From: UMGS1251 sp036666555
GTDB lineage: Bacteria > Bacillota > Clostridia > Lachnospirales > Lachnospiraceae
NCBI GenBank assembly: GCA_036666555.1
Contig: JAVWVS010000001.1
Location: forward strand, 98,784 to 162,783
DNA: 64,000 bases
Direction of reading: 5' to 3'
The notes beneath the pieces were generated by a model. The model saw only the letters and a program-made list of their open reading frames with translations, made no database searches and was not told the origin of the DNA. Below, piece by piece: positions 41,479 through 50,199 of this stretch. Both the position numbers and the translations under genes were made by a program. Position 1 is the stretch's first letter. Each line of letters starts with the position of its first letter.

Positions 41479-43119
41479 ATGGGATACTATAAGCTACTGT
41501 TAGCAGATGATGAGGCGGAGATTCGAAATGGGATACTGCGTAAGCTGAACTGGAATGCACTGGGATTTGAAATCGTTGCAGCGGCGGAAAATGGCATGGA
41601 AGCGTTGGAAATGTTGGAACAGACGATACCGGATGTGATTATGACAGATATTAAGATGCCATTTATGGATGGTCTGGAGTTTATCGAAAAGGCAGTGGAG
41701 ATACTTCCTACGGTGAAAATCATTGTCTTTTCGGGGTTTGATGATTTTGAATATGCACAAAAGGCAATTCAGCTAAGTGTAGAAGAATATATGTTAAAAC
41801 CAATTTCAGCAAAGCAATTAGAGGAAACACTATCTAAATTAAAGAGCAAGATGGATGGGGAATTGGAAGAAAAAAGGAATATGGATATTTTGCGGAAAAA
41901 TTATGAAGAGAGTTTTCCGGTGATGCGAGAGCAGTTTCTGGTCAGTGTGATGGAAGGATATATTACCAGAGATCAAGTGGATACAAAGGCATGTCAGTAT
42001 CAGGTGGCGTTGGACACAAAATTTCGGACTGTGATACTGGTGACGGCAGATGACGCGCCTATTGTAGAAGAGGAAAAGAAACGTAATGCATTTGCCGGCA
42101 AGGAAGAGTTGATTCCCATTTCACTCAAACAAACCGCAGATACTATATTGGGGCGTTTTCATCCGATAGACAGTTTTTTGTATTCCAATTATATTGTGGT
42201 CATTGTTAATCTAGAATGGGAAACGCAGATATCTATGTTGATGAATGAGGTCAATGAAGTATGCAAAGAAGGAAAGAAGATTGTAGGACTGGATATTGCG
42301 GCAGGAATCGGCGGACTCTATGAAAAGCTGGTGGATATTCGCTATTCTTATGCAGAGGCTCAAAATGCTTTGGAGTACAGTGCCCTGTTTTGTAAAGAAG
42401 GAGAAAACACCGCATATATCAAGGATGTGGAACCGGAGGATGTCTCCGCAAAATTGCAATTTACGGAGGCAGAAGAACGTATACTCATTAATGCAATGAA
42501 AACAGGAGAGCAAGAAAAGATAAAGGAACAAATCCAGCTGTTTTTTGGGGAATTGGAGCGGGCAAGATTACCATTTCATCAGTATCAGATCCACATTCTG
42601 GGGATTTTCACGGTCATTTTGAAATTGGCCAATACATATCAGTTAGATTTAAATGAGATTTTTGGAGAAGACCTAAATTACGTATCTACCATATTGGGGT
42701 TACACTCTTTAAATCAAATTGAAAAATGGCTGATGAATAATTGTTTGAAAATCAGCGAGTTAATTCAAAAGGGACGTATGGATTCTGGAAAGATGATGGT
42801 CAATAAAGCAAAGCATTTTGTGGAAGAAAACTACACAGATGATACCTTGTCTGTGGAAACATTATGTGAAGAACTGCATGTCAGTCCGGCTTATTTTTCC
42901 ACGATTTTTAAAAAGGAAGCGCAGACCAGTTTTGTTTCATATCTGACGAATATACGTCTGGAACAGGCAGTGCATTTATTAGATACTACCACAGATAAGA
43001 CGTATATTATTGCATCAAAAGTTGGTTATATGGAACCCAATTATTTTAGCTATGTATTTAAGAAAAAATATGGAATATCTCCATCTAAATATAGAAATAG
43101 TCTCATAGAACGTACATAA
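41479..43119 (+). CDS. YesN-type response regulator with AraC DNA-binding domain
   Basis: The 546-residue regulator has a receiver domain (D10-D11, phospho-acceptor D57 in IMTDIKMPFMDG, K near 105), a long middle region (about 130-440) and a C-terminal AraC-type double helix-turn-helix from about 445, with the segments LCEELHVSPAYFSTIFKKE and VGYMEPNYFSYVFKKKYG. ATG 41479 has GGAGG 6 bases upstream, better than the ATG at 41458. It is encoded with its kinase and two binding proteins after mglBAC, which it most likely controls. Confidence 0.9.
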   Translation: MGYYKLLLADDEAEIRNGILRKLNWNALGFEIVAAAENGMEALEMLEQTIPDVIMTDIKMPFMDGLEFIEKAVEILPTVKIIVFSGFDDFEYAQKAIQLSVEEYMLKPISAKQLEETLSKLKSKMDGELEEKRNMDILRKNYEESFPVMREQFLVSVMEGYITRDQVDTKACQYQVALDTKFRTVILVTADDAPIVEEEKKRNAFAGKEELIPISLKQTADTILGRFHPIDSFLYSNYIVVIVNLEWETQISMLMNEVNEVCKEGKKIVGLDIAAGIGGLYEKLVDIRYSYAEAQNALEYSALFCKEGENTAYIKDVEPEDVSAKLQFTEAEERILINAMKTGEQEKIKEQIQLFFGELERARLPFHQYQIHILGIFTVILKLANTYQLDLNEIFGEDLNYVSTILGLHSLNQIEKWLMNNCLKISELIQKGRMDSGKMMVNKAKHFVEENYTDDTLSVETLCEELHVSPAYFSTIFKKEAQTSFVSYLTNIRLEQAVHLLDTTTDKTYIIASKVGYMEPNYFSYVFKKKYGISPSKYRNSLIERT

Positions 43120-43141
43120 ATGCTGTAAGAGAGGTATCAAT

Positions 43142-44959
43142 TTGAACAAAGTGGTGGTATTGTGGGAAAAACTGAAGAAAACATATCAGAAAAAAAGTCT
43201 GCAGTTTATTCTGTCGATTTCTTTTACGCTGGTTGCCGTGATAGTCATGCTAACGGTCGCTGTTGGATATTCAAGAAGATTTGTAGATTCCACGGAAAAA
43301 CTGGCAATCAATAACAATAAAAATGTGTTAGATCAGATGAATTTAAACTTGGACAATTACCTGCATAATATGATGAGCATATCCAATGCCATGTATTATA
43401 GCATTATTAAAGATGCGGATTTTGGTAAAGGAGAAATCGGAAAAGTCAGTGACCAAATGAAGCTCTTATATGATTCCAATGCAACGTATTTAGTTAGTAT
43501 TGCACTCTTTACAGAGCAAGGAGAGATTATTGCGGCTCAGCCACTGAGCAGATTAAAGGACAGCATCAAACCTGCTTCGGAAGACTGGTTTGTAAAAGCC
43601 AATGAAAAAATTGAAAATGTGCATTTTTCCACACCCCATGTGGAAAATTTGTTTGTAAATTCGGATAATATTTATCATTGGGTGGTATCTCTGAGTCGTT
43701 CGGTGGAGATGACAAAAGATGGAGAAGTGGTACATGGAGTGATGCTTGTTAATATGAACTTTACCGGAATTGAACAAATATGTAAAAATGTAGATTTGGG
43801 AAAGTCGGGATATGTTTATATCGTGGACCGAAATGGAGAACTTATCTATCATCCGAAACAGCAACTCATCTATGGTGGAATTATCTGTGAAAATAATCGG
43901 AAAGCAGCGGATTATTCCGAAGGAAGCCATATGGAAACCTTTGAAGGGAATGAACGACAGATAACAGTTAAGACAGTGGGATATACGGGCTGGAAGATTA
44001 TCGGGGTATCTCCAACAGATGATATTACCTCAGTGTATTCGGAAAATAGTCAGTTTATATGGCTTGTGGCTCTGCTTGGAATCGGAATTTTGATTGCGGT
44101 CAATTTGTATTTATCCTCAAAGGTGGCCAATCCCATTAAACAACTGGAACGTTCGGTGAGAAAGTTAGAAAAAAATAATCTGGATGCCACGATTACCATT
44201 CAGGGGACTTATGAAATCAGACATCTGGGAAAAACGTTACAGTCCATGGCAGATAATATGAAAAAATTGATGGATGATATCGTGCAGGAACAAGAAGGAA
44301 AGCGAAAAAGTGAGATGGATGCTCTGCAGTCTCAGATTAATCCGCACTTTTTGTATAATACATTGGATTCTATTATATGGATGATTGAAAATGAACGCTA
44401 CGAAGGTGCCATTACCATGGTTACAGCTTTGGCAAGATTATTTCGAATTAGCTTGAGCAAAGGGAAAAATATTATTACAGTTGAACAAGAACTACAACAT
44501 GTAGAAAATTATTTGATTATTCAAAAAGTACGTTATAAGGATAAATTTATTTATGACATTTTTGTGGAAGAGGAAGTAAAACAATGTGCGACTATTAAAT
44601 TAATTGTGCAGCCTCTAGTGGAAAATTCTATTTACCATGGACTGGAATTCATGGATGGGGATGGAGAAATTCATATACGAGCATTTCAAAGGGAAGAATG
44701 CCTGATGATAGAGGTGGAAGATAATGGACCGGGAATGACTGCAGAACAAAAAGATACGCTTTATAATGGACGGAAGAAAGCAGGGAGAAACAATGGATCA
44801 GGCATTGGATTTCAGAATGTGCAGGAACGTATCCATTTGTATTTTGGAAGTACATACGGTCTGCAAATTGATAGTGAACCAGATGAGGGGACCACAATTC
44901 GTATTTGTTTGCCGATGGAAACGGTAGACGAAGCGGAACAAAAAGGGGGTGGCCGGTGA
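43142..44959 (+). CDS. YesM-type sensor histidine kinase (Cache, HAMP, HisK_5TM-like His_kinase domain)
   Basis: A 605-residue membrane kinase with an N-terminal helix (about 18-40), an extracytoplasmic Cache-like domain (about 45-295), a second helix (about 300-323), HAMP (about 325-380) and a His_kinase domain with H402 in QINPHFLYNTLD, followed by HATPase_c (VEDNGPGM, GIGFQNVQERI). The start is TTG at 43142 behind a GAGAGG site; no in-frame ATG fits. It overlaps the next gene as TGATG. It probably reads sugar through the binding proteins encoded beside it. Confidence 0.88.
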   Translation: MNKVVVLWEKLKKTYQKKSLQFILSISFTLVAVIVMLTVAVGYSRRFVDSTEKLAINNNKNVLDQMNLNLDNYLHNMMSISNAMYYSIIKDADFGKGEIGKVSDQMKLLYDSNATYLVSIALFTEQGEIIAAQPLSRLKDSIKPASEDWFVKANEKIENVHFSTPHVENLFVNSDNIYHWVVSLSRSVEMTKDGEVVHGVMLVNMNFTGIEQICKNVDLGKSGYVYIVDRNGELIYHPKQQLIYGGIICENNRKAADYSEGSHMETFEGNERQITVKTVGYTGWKIIGVSPTDDITSVYSENSQFIWLVALLGIGILIAVNLYLSSKVANPIKQLERSVRKLEKNNLDATITIQGTYEIRHLGKTLQSMADNMKKLMDDIVQEQEGKRKSEMDALQSQINPHFLYNTLDSIIWMIENERYEGAITMVTALARLFRISLSKGKNIITVEQELQHVENYLIIQKVRYKDKFIYDIFVEEEVKQCATIKLIVQPLVENSIYHGLEFMDGDGEIHIRAFQREECLMIEVEDNGPGMTAEQKDTLYNGRKKAGRNNGSGIGFQNVQERIHLYFGSTYGLQIDSEPDEGTTIRICLPMETVDEAEQKGGGR

Positions 44960-45933
44960 TGAAACGATGGAAAGGGTACTTCTTACTTGGCGTGCTTTTA
45001 CTCATGGCTTGCGTAGTAGGAATCTGGTTCCTAAACAGCGGGTGGGAAACCAAGGACACTCAGGTGCACCAATTGTCCTATGTTTATAGGGGAGGTATCC
45101 CAGAAGAAAGCCAACAGGCAGTAAAACAGGGGTTGGAACAGGCATCCAATGATTTCAAAGTGGAAATCACTACAGTAGCACCCAATGATAAAAGTAGCGT
45201 TTTGGAGCAACTGGAATTGATTGAAAAAGAAGTGAAAAATGGCGCAGATGCCATTTTAATTGAGCCCATTAAGAATCCCGAAATTGAGATGAAATTACAG
45301 GAAATCGAACAAAAAGTACCGGTGATTGAAGTGAATTCTGCGGTAAGCGACAAAAAGCAAAAAGAGGGCAACCGTATTCGTATTGATAATTATGAAATGG
45401 GCCAAAAATTAGGTCATGTAATATTAAAACGAGTAAAGCCGGGTGAGCAAGTGGTACTATTGAAATCAGACATGGAATACACGGATGTGGAAGAGCAGTA
45501 TAAAGGGGTATCAGATGTTTTAACCAAACAAGGAATTGCAATAGAAGAAAGAAGCTGTATAGGTGAGGAAAGAGAACGAGAGATGAAGATACAGTCCATG
45601 ATGCATAAGGGGAACGTGAACTATGTAGTGGCATTTGACAGCACGAATCTGGAATTGCTTGGAAAAGTAAAAAAAGAAAATGTGGCATTTAAAAATATTT
45701 TGATTTATGGAATGGGCAGAACTAATCAAATCATTGCATATATTGAAGAAGGAACGCTACAAGCCATTGGCGTGTCCAATGAGTACAGCGTGGGATATTT
45801 GAGCGCACAAAAGGCGGTGCAGCAGATTCGCGAACAAGATACGCAAGAGAATGAAATTGGATTTTCCATCATTGAGAAAGACAACTTATATACAACAGAG
45901 AATCAAAGACTGTTATTTCCATTTGTACAGTAG
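44959..45933 (+). CDS. Membrane-anchored sugar-binding protein (Peripla_BP_4 type), probable sensor subunit
   Basis: The 324-residue protein has a single N-terminal membrane helix (about 7-24) without a lipobox cysteine, followed by a periplasmic-binding fold related to ribose/galactose binding proteins (segments EEVKNGADAILIEPIKNPE-like near 90-108 and VVAFDSTNLELLGKVKKE near 219). It lies between the kinase gene and a second MglB-like gene and is not beside permease genes. A role in ligand sensing for the YesM-type kinase is inferred. ATG 44959 overlaps the kinase stop. Confidence 0.78.
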   Translation: MKRWKGYFLLGVLLLMACVVGIWFLNSGWETKDTQVHQLSYVYRGGIPEESQQAVKQGLEQASNDFKVEITTVAPNDKSSVLEQLELIEKEVKNGADAILIEPIKNPEIEMKLQEIEQKVPVIEVNSAVSDKKQKEGNRIRIDNYEMGQKLGHVILKRVKPGEQVVLLKSDMEYTDVEEQYKGVSDVLTKQGIAIEERSCIGEEREREMKIQSMMHKGNVNYVVAFDSTNLELLGKVKKENVAFKNILIYGMGRTNQIIAYIEEGTLQAIGVSNEYSVGYLSAQKAVQQIREQDTQENEIGFSIIEKDNLYTTENQRLLFPFVQ

Positions 45934-45943
45934 GAGGAATTAC

Positions 45944-46996
45944 ATGAGCAGGAAGATGATAAAAATAGTCGGTATGATTTTAACGGTAACAATGCTGTGC
46001 TCGTTAGGTGGCTGTCAGTCTAAAGAGGTTTCACAAACAGAAAACAAGGCGATAAAAATTGGAGTGGCGATTTATCGTGGAGATGATGCATTTATTTCCT
46101 CACTCTGTAGTTATTTGGAAGGACAGATTAAGGAGCAGGAAGAAAAAATTGGGCGAAAGATTATCGTAAACATGGTAGATGCAAAAAATAGCCAGAGTAG
46201 TCAAAATGACCAAGTGGATAATTTTATCAATAAGGGGTATGATGTGATTTGTGTCAACATGGTAGATAGAACTGCGGCAGCCGTAATTGTGGATAAGGCA
46301 AAAGAAGCAGAGATTCCTATTATTTTCTTTAATCGAGAGCCGGTAGAAGAGGATATGAGAATCTGGAGTCAGGAATATTATGTAGGAAGTGACGCACAAG
46401 AAGCGGGAACCATGGAAGGGCAGATGGTAGCCGATGCTTATAAGGAAAGCCCGCAAAGTTTTGATAAAAATGGAGATGGAAAGATCCAGTATGTGATGTT
46501 GGAAGGAGAACAGGTCCACCAAGATGCCTTAATCAGAACAGAGTACTCTGTGAAGACCATGACAAAAGAAGGCCTTGTCATGGAGAAATTAGCCAGCGGA
46601 ACCGGGAATTGGATGAGATCACCGGCCTATGAAAAGATGTTATCATGGGTTCAACAATTTGGAACCCAGATTGAATTGGTGATTAGCAATAATGATGAAA
46701 TGGCACTGGGCGCTATTGAGGCTTTGCGAGAAAAAAACATGCTGGAAAATGGTCCTAAAGTGGTGGGAATTGATGGCACCAAAGATGGATTAGAGGAAAT
46801 TGTAAAAGGAGAAATGATGGGCACGGTAAAAAACGATGCCAAGGAACAAGCTCGTTCTATTTTAGAAATTGCCTGTGCTTGTGCAGAAAAAAAGGATCCG
46901 AGTGAGGTGGCATCCTATTTACGAGGACATTATGTAAGAGTTCCTCATTATGTCGTAACTTCAGAAAATGCAGCAGAAGTACTAAAACAATATTGA
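45944..46996 (+). CDS. Second MglB-like galactose/glucose-binding lipoprotein
   Basis: A 350-residue lipoprotein with lipobox LGGC (C24) and clear kinship to the MglB at 37462. Shared features are the NQ..QVDNFINKGYDVICVNMVDRTAA region, FFNREPVEEDM, the calcium loop DKNGDGKIQ, the EGEQVHQDA contact and ISNNDEMALGAIEAL. Having a second copy downstream of the kinase gene, rather than with MglAC, suggests a sensory role or a different affinity. TAGGAGGAA precedes the start; an upstream in-frame ATG lies inside the previous gene. Confidence 0.87.
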   Translation: MSRKMIKIVGMILTVTMLCSLGGCQSKEVSQTENKAIKIGVAIYRGDDAFISSLCSYLEGQIKEQEEKIGRKIIVNMVDAKNSQSSQNDQVDNFINKGYDVICVNMVDRTAAAVIVDKAKEAEIPIIFFNREPVEEDMRIWSQEYYVGSDAQEAGTMEGQMVADAYKESPQSFDKNGDGKIQYVMLEGEQVHQDALIRTEYSVKTMTKEGLVMEKLASGTGNWMRSPAYEKMLSWVQQFGTQIELVISNNDEMALGAIEALREKNMLENGPKVVGIDGTKDGLEEIVKGEMMGTVKNDAKEQARSILEIACACAEKKDPSEVASYLRGHYVRVPHYVVTSENAAEVLKQY

Positions 46997-47017
46997 GAAT
47001 TGTTATCAAAAATTTAC

Positions 47018-47045
47018 TTGCAAATTGTCACCAGATTGCTATAAT
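47018..47045 (+). promoter_or_regulatory. Sigma-A promoter of the flavodiiron/aldolase/kinase operon
   Basis: TTGCAA (47018-47023), a 16-base spacer and TATAAT (47040-47045) lie 51 bases before the fprA-like start. Confidence 0.6.
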
Positions 47046-47096
47046 AAAGAGGAGACAATTTGGAGAACCTATTAAGAAACGAAAGGAAAGACAAGA

Positions 47097-48287
47097 ATGA
47101 AAAAATTAACTGAACATGTTTCGTACGTAGGGGTGCAGAATCCTAGCATGCGGACTTTTGATATTATTATGAAAACAGGATACGGGTCTAGTTACAACAG
47201 CTATGTAGTTAGAGGAGAAAAAACTGCCGTAATTGAAACGGCACATGCGGATTATGGAAAAGAATTTTTAGCGAATATAGAAGAGATACTGCCGGCAGAA
47301 AAAGTGGATTATGTCATTTTAAATCATACAGAGCCGGATCATACGGGAAGTTTAGTGACACTGCTGGATGTGAATCCGGAGATAGAAGTATATGGAACAG
47401 TGGCGGCAATACGAAATGTGGAAGCAATTACCAATCGTAAGTTAAACAGTCATAGTGTGAAAACAGGGGAGATTCTTGATTTGGGTCAAGGCATTACGTT
47501 GGAATTTATTGTTTCACCAAACTTACATTGGCCGGATTCTATGTTTACTTATTTTGAAAAAGAGCAAGTTTTATTTAGTTGTGATGTATTTGGTTCTCAT
47601 TATTGTGAACCGGAAGTGTTGGATTGTCATGTCAAAAAACCGGAACTCTTAAGAGGTGAACGAAAAAACTATTATGATTGTATTTTTAGTCCTTTCCAGA
47701 AATTTGTCAGGATGGGACTGGATCGAATCAAGGACAAGAAGATAGAACTGATTTGTCCCAGTCATGGACCGGTACTGAAGGAGTATTTGCAGGAAACGCT
47801 GGAAGATTATCGGAGTTGGTCTGCAACGAAACAAGAAGAAAAAAACATTGCAATTTTTTACGTGAGTGCATATGGTTATACAAAGAGCATGGCAGAGATC
47901 TTTGCCCGGGAATTCAAAAAGCAATCAATCACCGTTACGCAATATGATTTATCAGAAACCAGTCAGGAAGAAGCAGCAGAAGCACTTCATAAGGCAACGG
48001 CAGTTTTATTTGGCTCCCCTACGATTAATCAGGATGCATTGAAACCAATATGGGATCTTATTTCCTGCACCGATGCTATTCATGTAAGGACAGCTAAAAC
48101 ACCTGCACTGACATTTGGATCTTACGGATGGAGTGGAGAAGCATGCGGATATTTGGATGAACGGTTACGGACACTAAAATACAAGGTGGTTGGTGATGGA
48201 GTGACTTGCGTCTTTAAACCGGCACCGGAAGATGAAGCACGGATTCATCAGGCTGCGCAGGTAGTTCTAGATGCAATCAGTGAGTAA
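47097..48287 (+). CDS. Flavodiiron protein, FprA family
   Basis: The 396-residue two-domain enzyme has an N-terminal metallo-beta-lactamase-like domain with the diiron ligands H77, E79, D81, H82, H144, D163 and H223. A C-terminal flavodoxin domain starts near 252, with the FMN loop FYVSAYGYTKSMAE. Such proteins reduce O2 to water (or NO to N2O) in anaerobes, fed by NADH through rubredoxin or similar. All seven ligands are present. It heads an operon whose later genes serve sugar phosphate metabolism. Confidence 0.93.
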   Translation: MKKLTEHVSYVGVQNPSMRTFDIIMKTGYGSSYNSYVVRGEKTAVIETAHADYGKEFLANIEEILPAEKVDYVILNHTEPDHTGSLVTLLDVNPEIEVYGTVAAIRNVEAITNRKLNSHSVKTGEILDLGQGITLEFIVSPNLHWPDSMFTYFEKEQVLFSCDVFGSHYCEPEVLDCHVKKPELLRGERKNYYDCIFSPFQKFVRMGLDRIKDKKIELICPSHGPVLKEYLQETLEDYRSWSATKQEEKNIAIFYVSAYGYTKSMAEIFAREFKKQSITVTQYDLSETSQEEAAEALHKATAVLFGSPTINQDALKPIWDLISCTDAIHVRTAKTPALTFGSYGWSGEACGYLDERLRTLKYKVVGDGVTCVFKPAPEDEARIHQAAQVVLDAISE

Positions 48288-48302
48288 AGGAGAGATGCCA
48301 AG

Positions 48303-48851
48303 GTGGTCAATCAAGCAATTGAATTCGCTACAAAAGCCCATGCGGGACAGTTTCGAAAAGGAACAAAGCGTCCCTATATTGTACATCCCATAGAGGTAGG
48401 GGACATTGTCTCACAAATGACGAAAGATGAAGAAATTATTAGTGCTGCAATTCTTCATGATACTATTGAGGATTGTGAAGGAGTTACGGAAGAACTTTTG
48501 AGAGATTTATTTGGAAAAAGAGTGGCAGGGATGGTTAGTCAGGAAAGTGAAGATAAATCCAAGTCCTGGGAAGAACGAAAGGGAGCGACGATTGAAAATA
48601 TCAAGAAAGCGCCCATAGAAGTACGGATGATTGGGTTGGCGGATAAGTTATCGAACATGAGAGATATCGACAGAGATTATCCGGTAGAAGGCGAAGAATT
48701 GTGGAAGCGTTTTCGGATGCAAAGTAAAGGTGCAATCGCATGGTATTACCGAGGCGTGAGAGATTCCTTGGAAAATACGTTCTTTGGAGAACCCGCATAT
48801 GAAGAATATTGCCGACTGATTGAAAAGAATTTTGGAGAAGACGAAGAATGA
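48303..48851 (+). CDS. Stand-alone HD-domain hydrolase related to (p)ppGpp hydrolases
   Basis: The 182-residue protein consists of an HD domain only. FATKAHAGQFRKGTKRPYIVHP near residues 8-29, the HD pair in AAILHDTIEDC and later ADKLSNMRDIDRDY match the hydrolase half of RelA/SpoT enzymes and the small MESH1-like hydrolases. No synthetase or TGS domain is present. The start is GTG with a GGAGAG site 8 bases upstream. It overlaps the HAD gene by 4 bases (ATGA). Confidence 0.85.
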   Translation: MVNQAIEFATKAHAGQFRKGTKRPYIVHPIEVGDIVSQMTKDEEIISAAILHDTIEDCEGVTEELLRDLFGKRVAGMVSQESEDKSKSWEERKGATIENIKKAPIEVRMIGLADKLSNMRDIDRDYPVEGEELWKRFRMQSKGAIAWYYRGVRDSLENTFFGEPAYEEYCRLIEKNFGEDEE

Positions 48852-49507
48852 TGATAAAAGCACTTGTATTTGACATGGATGGACTTATATTTGATTCAGA
48901 GCGAATTGTACAGCGTACATGGGAAGCAGCAGGAGATGAAATGGGAATGCCCCATTTGGGGGAACATATTTACAACACGATCGGATTTAATCTTGCAAGT
49001 CGTACAAAGTATTTCAAGGAAAATGTCAAGGAAGATTTTCCAATGGAGGAATTTAGCCAGCGAACCAGAATGAAATTTCGAGAAATTGTGGATGCAGAAG
49101 GATTGACAGTCAAAAAAGGCGCAAGGGAACTGATTTTATTTGCAAAAAATGCAGGGTATCGGTTAGCAGTTGCCACTTCTTCCAGACGGGAGCATGCAAC
49201 GAATATGTTTCGGGAAGCGAATCTATATGAATATTTTGATGGATTTGTATTTGGTGACATGGTACAGCATGCAAAGCCGGATCCGGAAATTTATCTGACT
49301 GCCTGCCAAATCATTGGCGTAGAGCCGAAATGTGCCATTGCATTAGAGGATGCACCGTCTGGAATACGTGCAGCAACGGCAGCAGGTATGAGAACTATTA
49401 TGGTGCCCGATCTGGTACAACCTAGTGAAGAAATTAGCAAGATGCTTTGGCATCAAGTGACCAGTTTAGAAGAAGTGATTACATTATTAGAAAATGGAGA
49501 GGACTAG
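48848..49507 (+). CDS. HAD-superfamily phosphatase, beta-phosphoglucomutase-like
   Basis: A 219-residue subfamily IA HAD protein with nucleophile D9 and acid/base D11 in FDMDGLIFDSE, motif II in AVATSSRR, motif III K near 138 (QHAKPDPEIY) and motif IV ALEDAPSGIRAA. It removes or transfers phosphate on a small sugar phosphate; the exact substrate is not readable. It starts within the stop of the HD gene. The aldolase gene follows after 5 bases. Confidence 0.87.
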   Translation: MMIKALVFDMDGLIFDSERIVQRTWEAAGDEMGMPHLGEHIYNTIGFNLASRTKYFKENVKEDFPMEEFSQRTRMKFREIVDAEGLTVKKGARELILFAKNAGYRLAVATSSRREHATNMFREANLYEYFDGFVFGDMVQHAKPDPEIYLTACQIIGVEPKCAIALEDAPSGIRAATAAGMRTIMVPDLVQPSEEISKMLWHQVTSLEEVITLLENGED

Positions 49508-49512
49508 CAATT

Positions 49513-50187
49513 ATGGAGATACTATTAGATACAGGAAATTTAGAGGATATAAAGAAATATAGTCGTATATATAACATTGTTGGAGTAACAACGAATCCAA
49601 CTATTGTTTCTAGAGAACATACGGAGTTTTTCCCCTTACTTTACAAAATTAAAGAGATTATCGGAAACGGTCAACTCCATGTACAGGTTACAGCAGATAC
49701 ATGGGAAGAAATGGTAAAAGAAGCCAAATGTGTTTTAGGACAAATTGACAAAGACGTTTATATTAAGGTGCCAACTACTGAAATCGGTGTGCGGGCTATG
49801 AAAGAATTAAAGCAAAAGGGAGTCCATGTAACGGCTACGGCTATTTATACTCCACAACAAGCAATGGTGGCCGCATCAGTAGGGGCAGATTATGTAGCTC
49901 CTTATTTTAACCGAATGAACAATTTAAATGTAGATAGTGCAAAAGCTGTTGCTGATATTGCAAGACTTTATGACATTCATTCCCAACCAACAAAAATTTT
50001 AACAGCAAGTTTTAAAAATACCCAGCAGATTATGGAGGCCATGATGGCAGGCTCTCATGCAGTAACAGTTCCAGCAGAATTACTGACGGACATGGTGAAA
50101 AATGCAATTATTGACTTTGCAGTAGAGGGTTTTCATAAGGATTGGGTGGACACCTATGGGGACAAAAAAATATACGAATTATTGTAA
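49513..50187 (+). CDS. Fructose-6-phosphate aldolase-type transaldolase-fold enzyme
   Basis: A 224-residue class I aldolase of the transaldolase family. The Schiff-base lysine is K85 in VYIKVPTT, and Y131 and R134 (APYFNR) occupy the positions typical of fructose-6-phosphate aldolase rather than of transaldolase. FSA-type enzymes join or split dihydroxyacetone-like donors and aldehyde phosphates. ATG 49513 follows a GGAGAGG site; an earlier in-frame ATG lies in the HAD gene. The sugar-kinase gene comes 12 bases later, so a ketose pathway is likely. Confidence 0.88.
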   Translation: MEILLDTGNLEDIKKYSRIYNIVGVTTNPTIVSREHTEFFPLLYKIKEIIGNGQLHVQVTADTWEEMVKEAKCVLGQIDKDVYIKVPTTEIGVRAMKELKQKGVHVTATAIYTPQQAMVAASVGADYVAPYFNRMNNLNVDSAKAVADIARLYDIHSQPTKILTASFKNTQQIMEAMMAGSHAVTVPAELLTDMVKNAIIDFAVEGFHKDWVDTYGDKKIYELL

Positions 50188-50199
50188 AGGCGCAGAATA

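Noticed and set aside
46997..47096. Second Rex site before the flavodiiron gene
   Set aside because: TTGTTAT occurs, but the right half-site does not match TTAACAA, so the dyad is incomplete.
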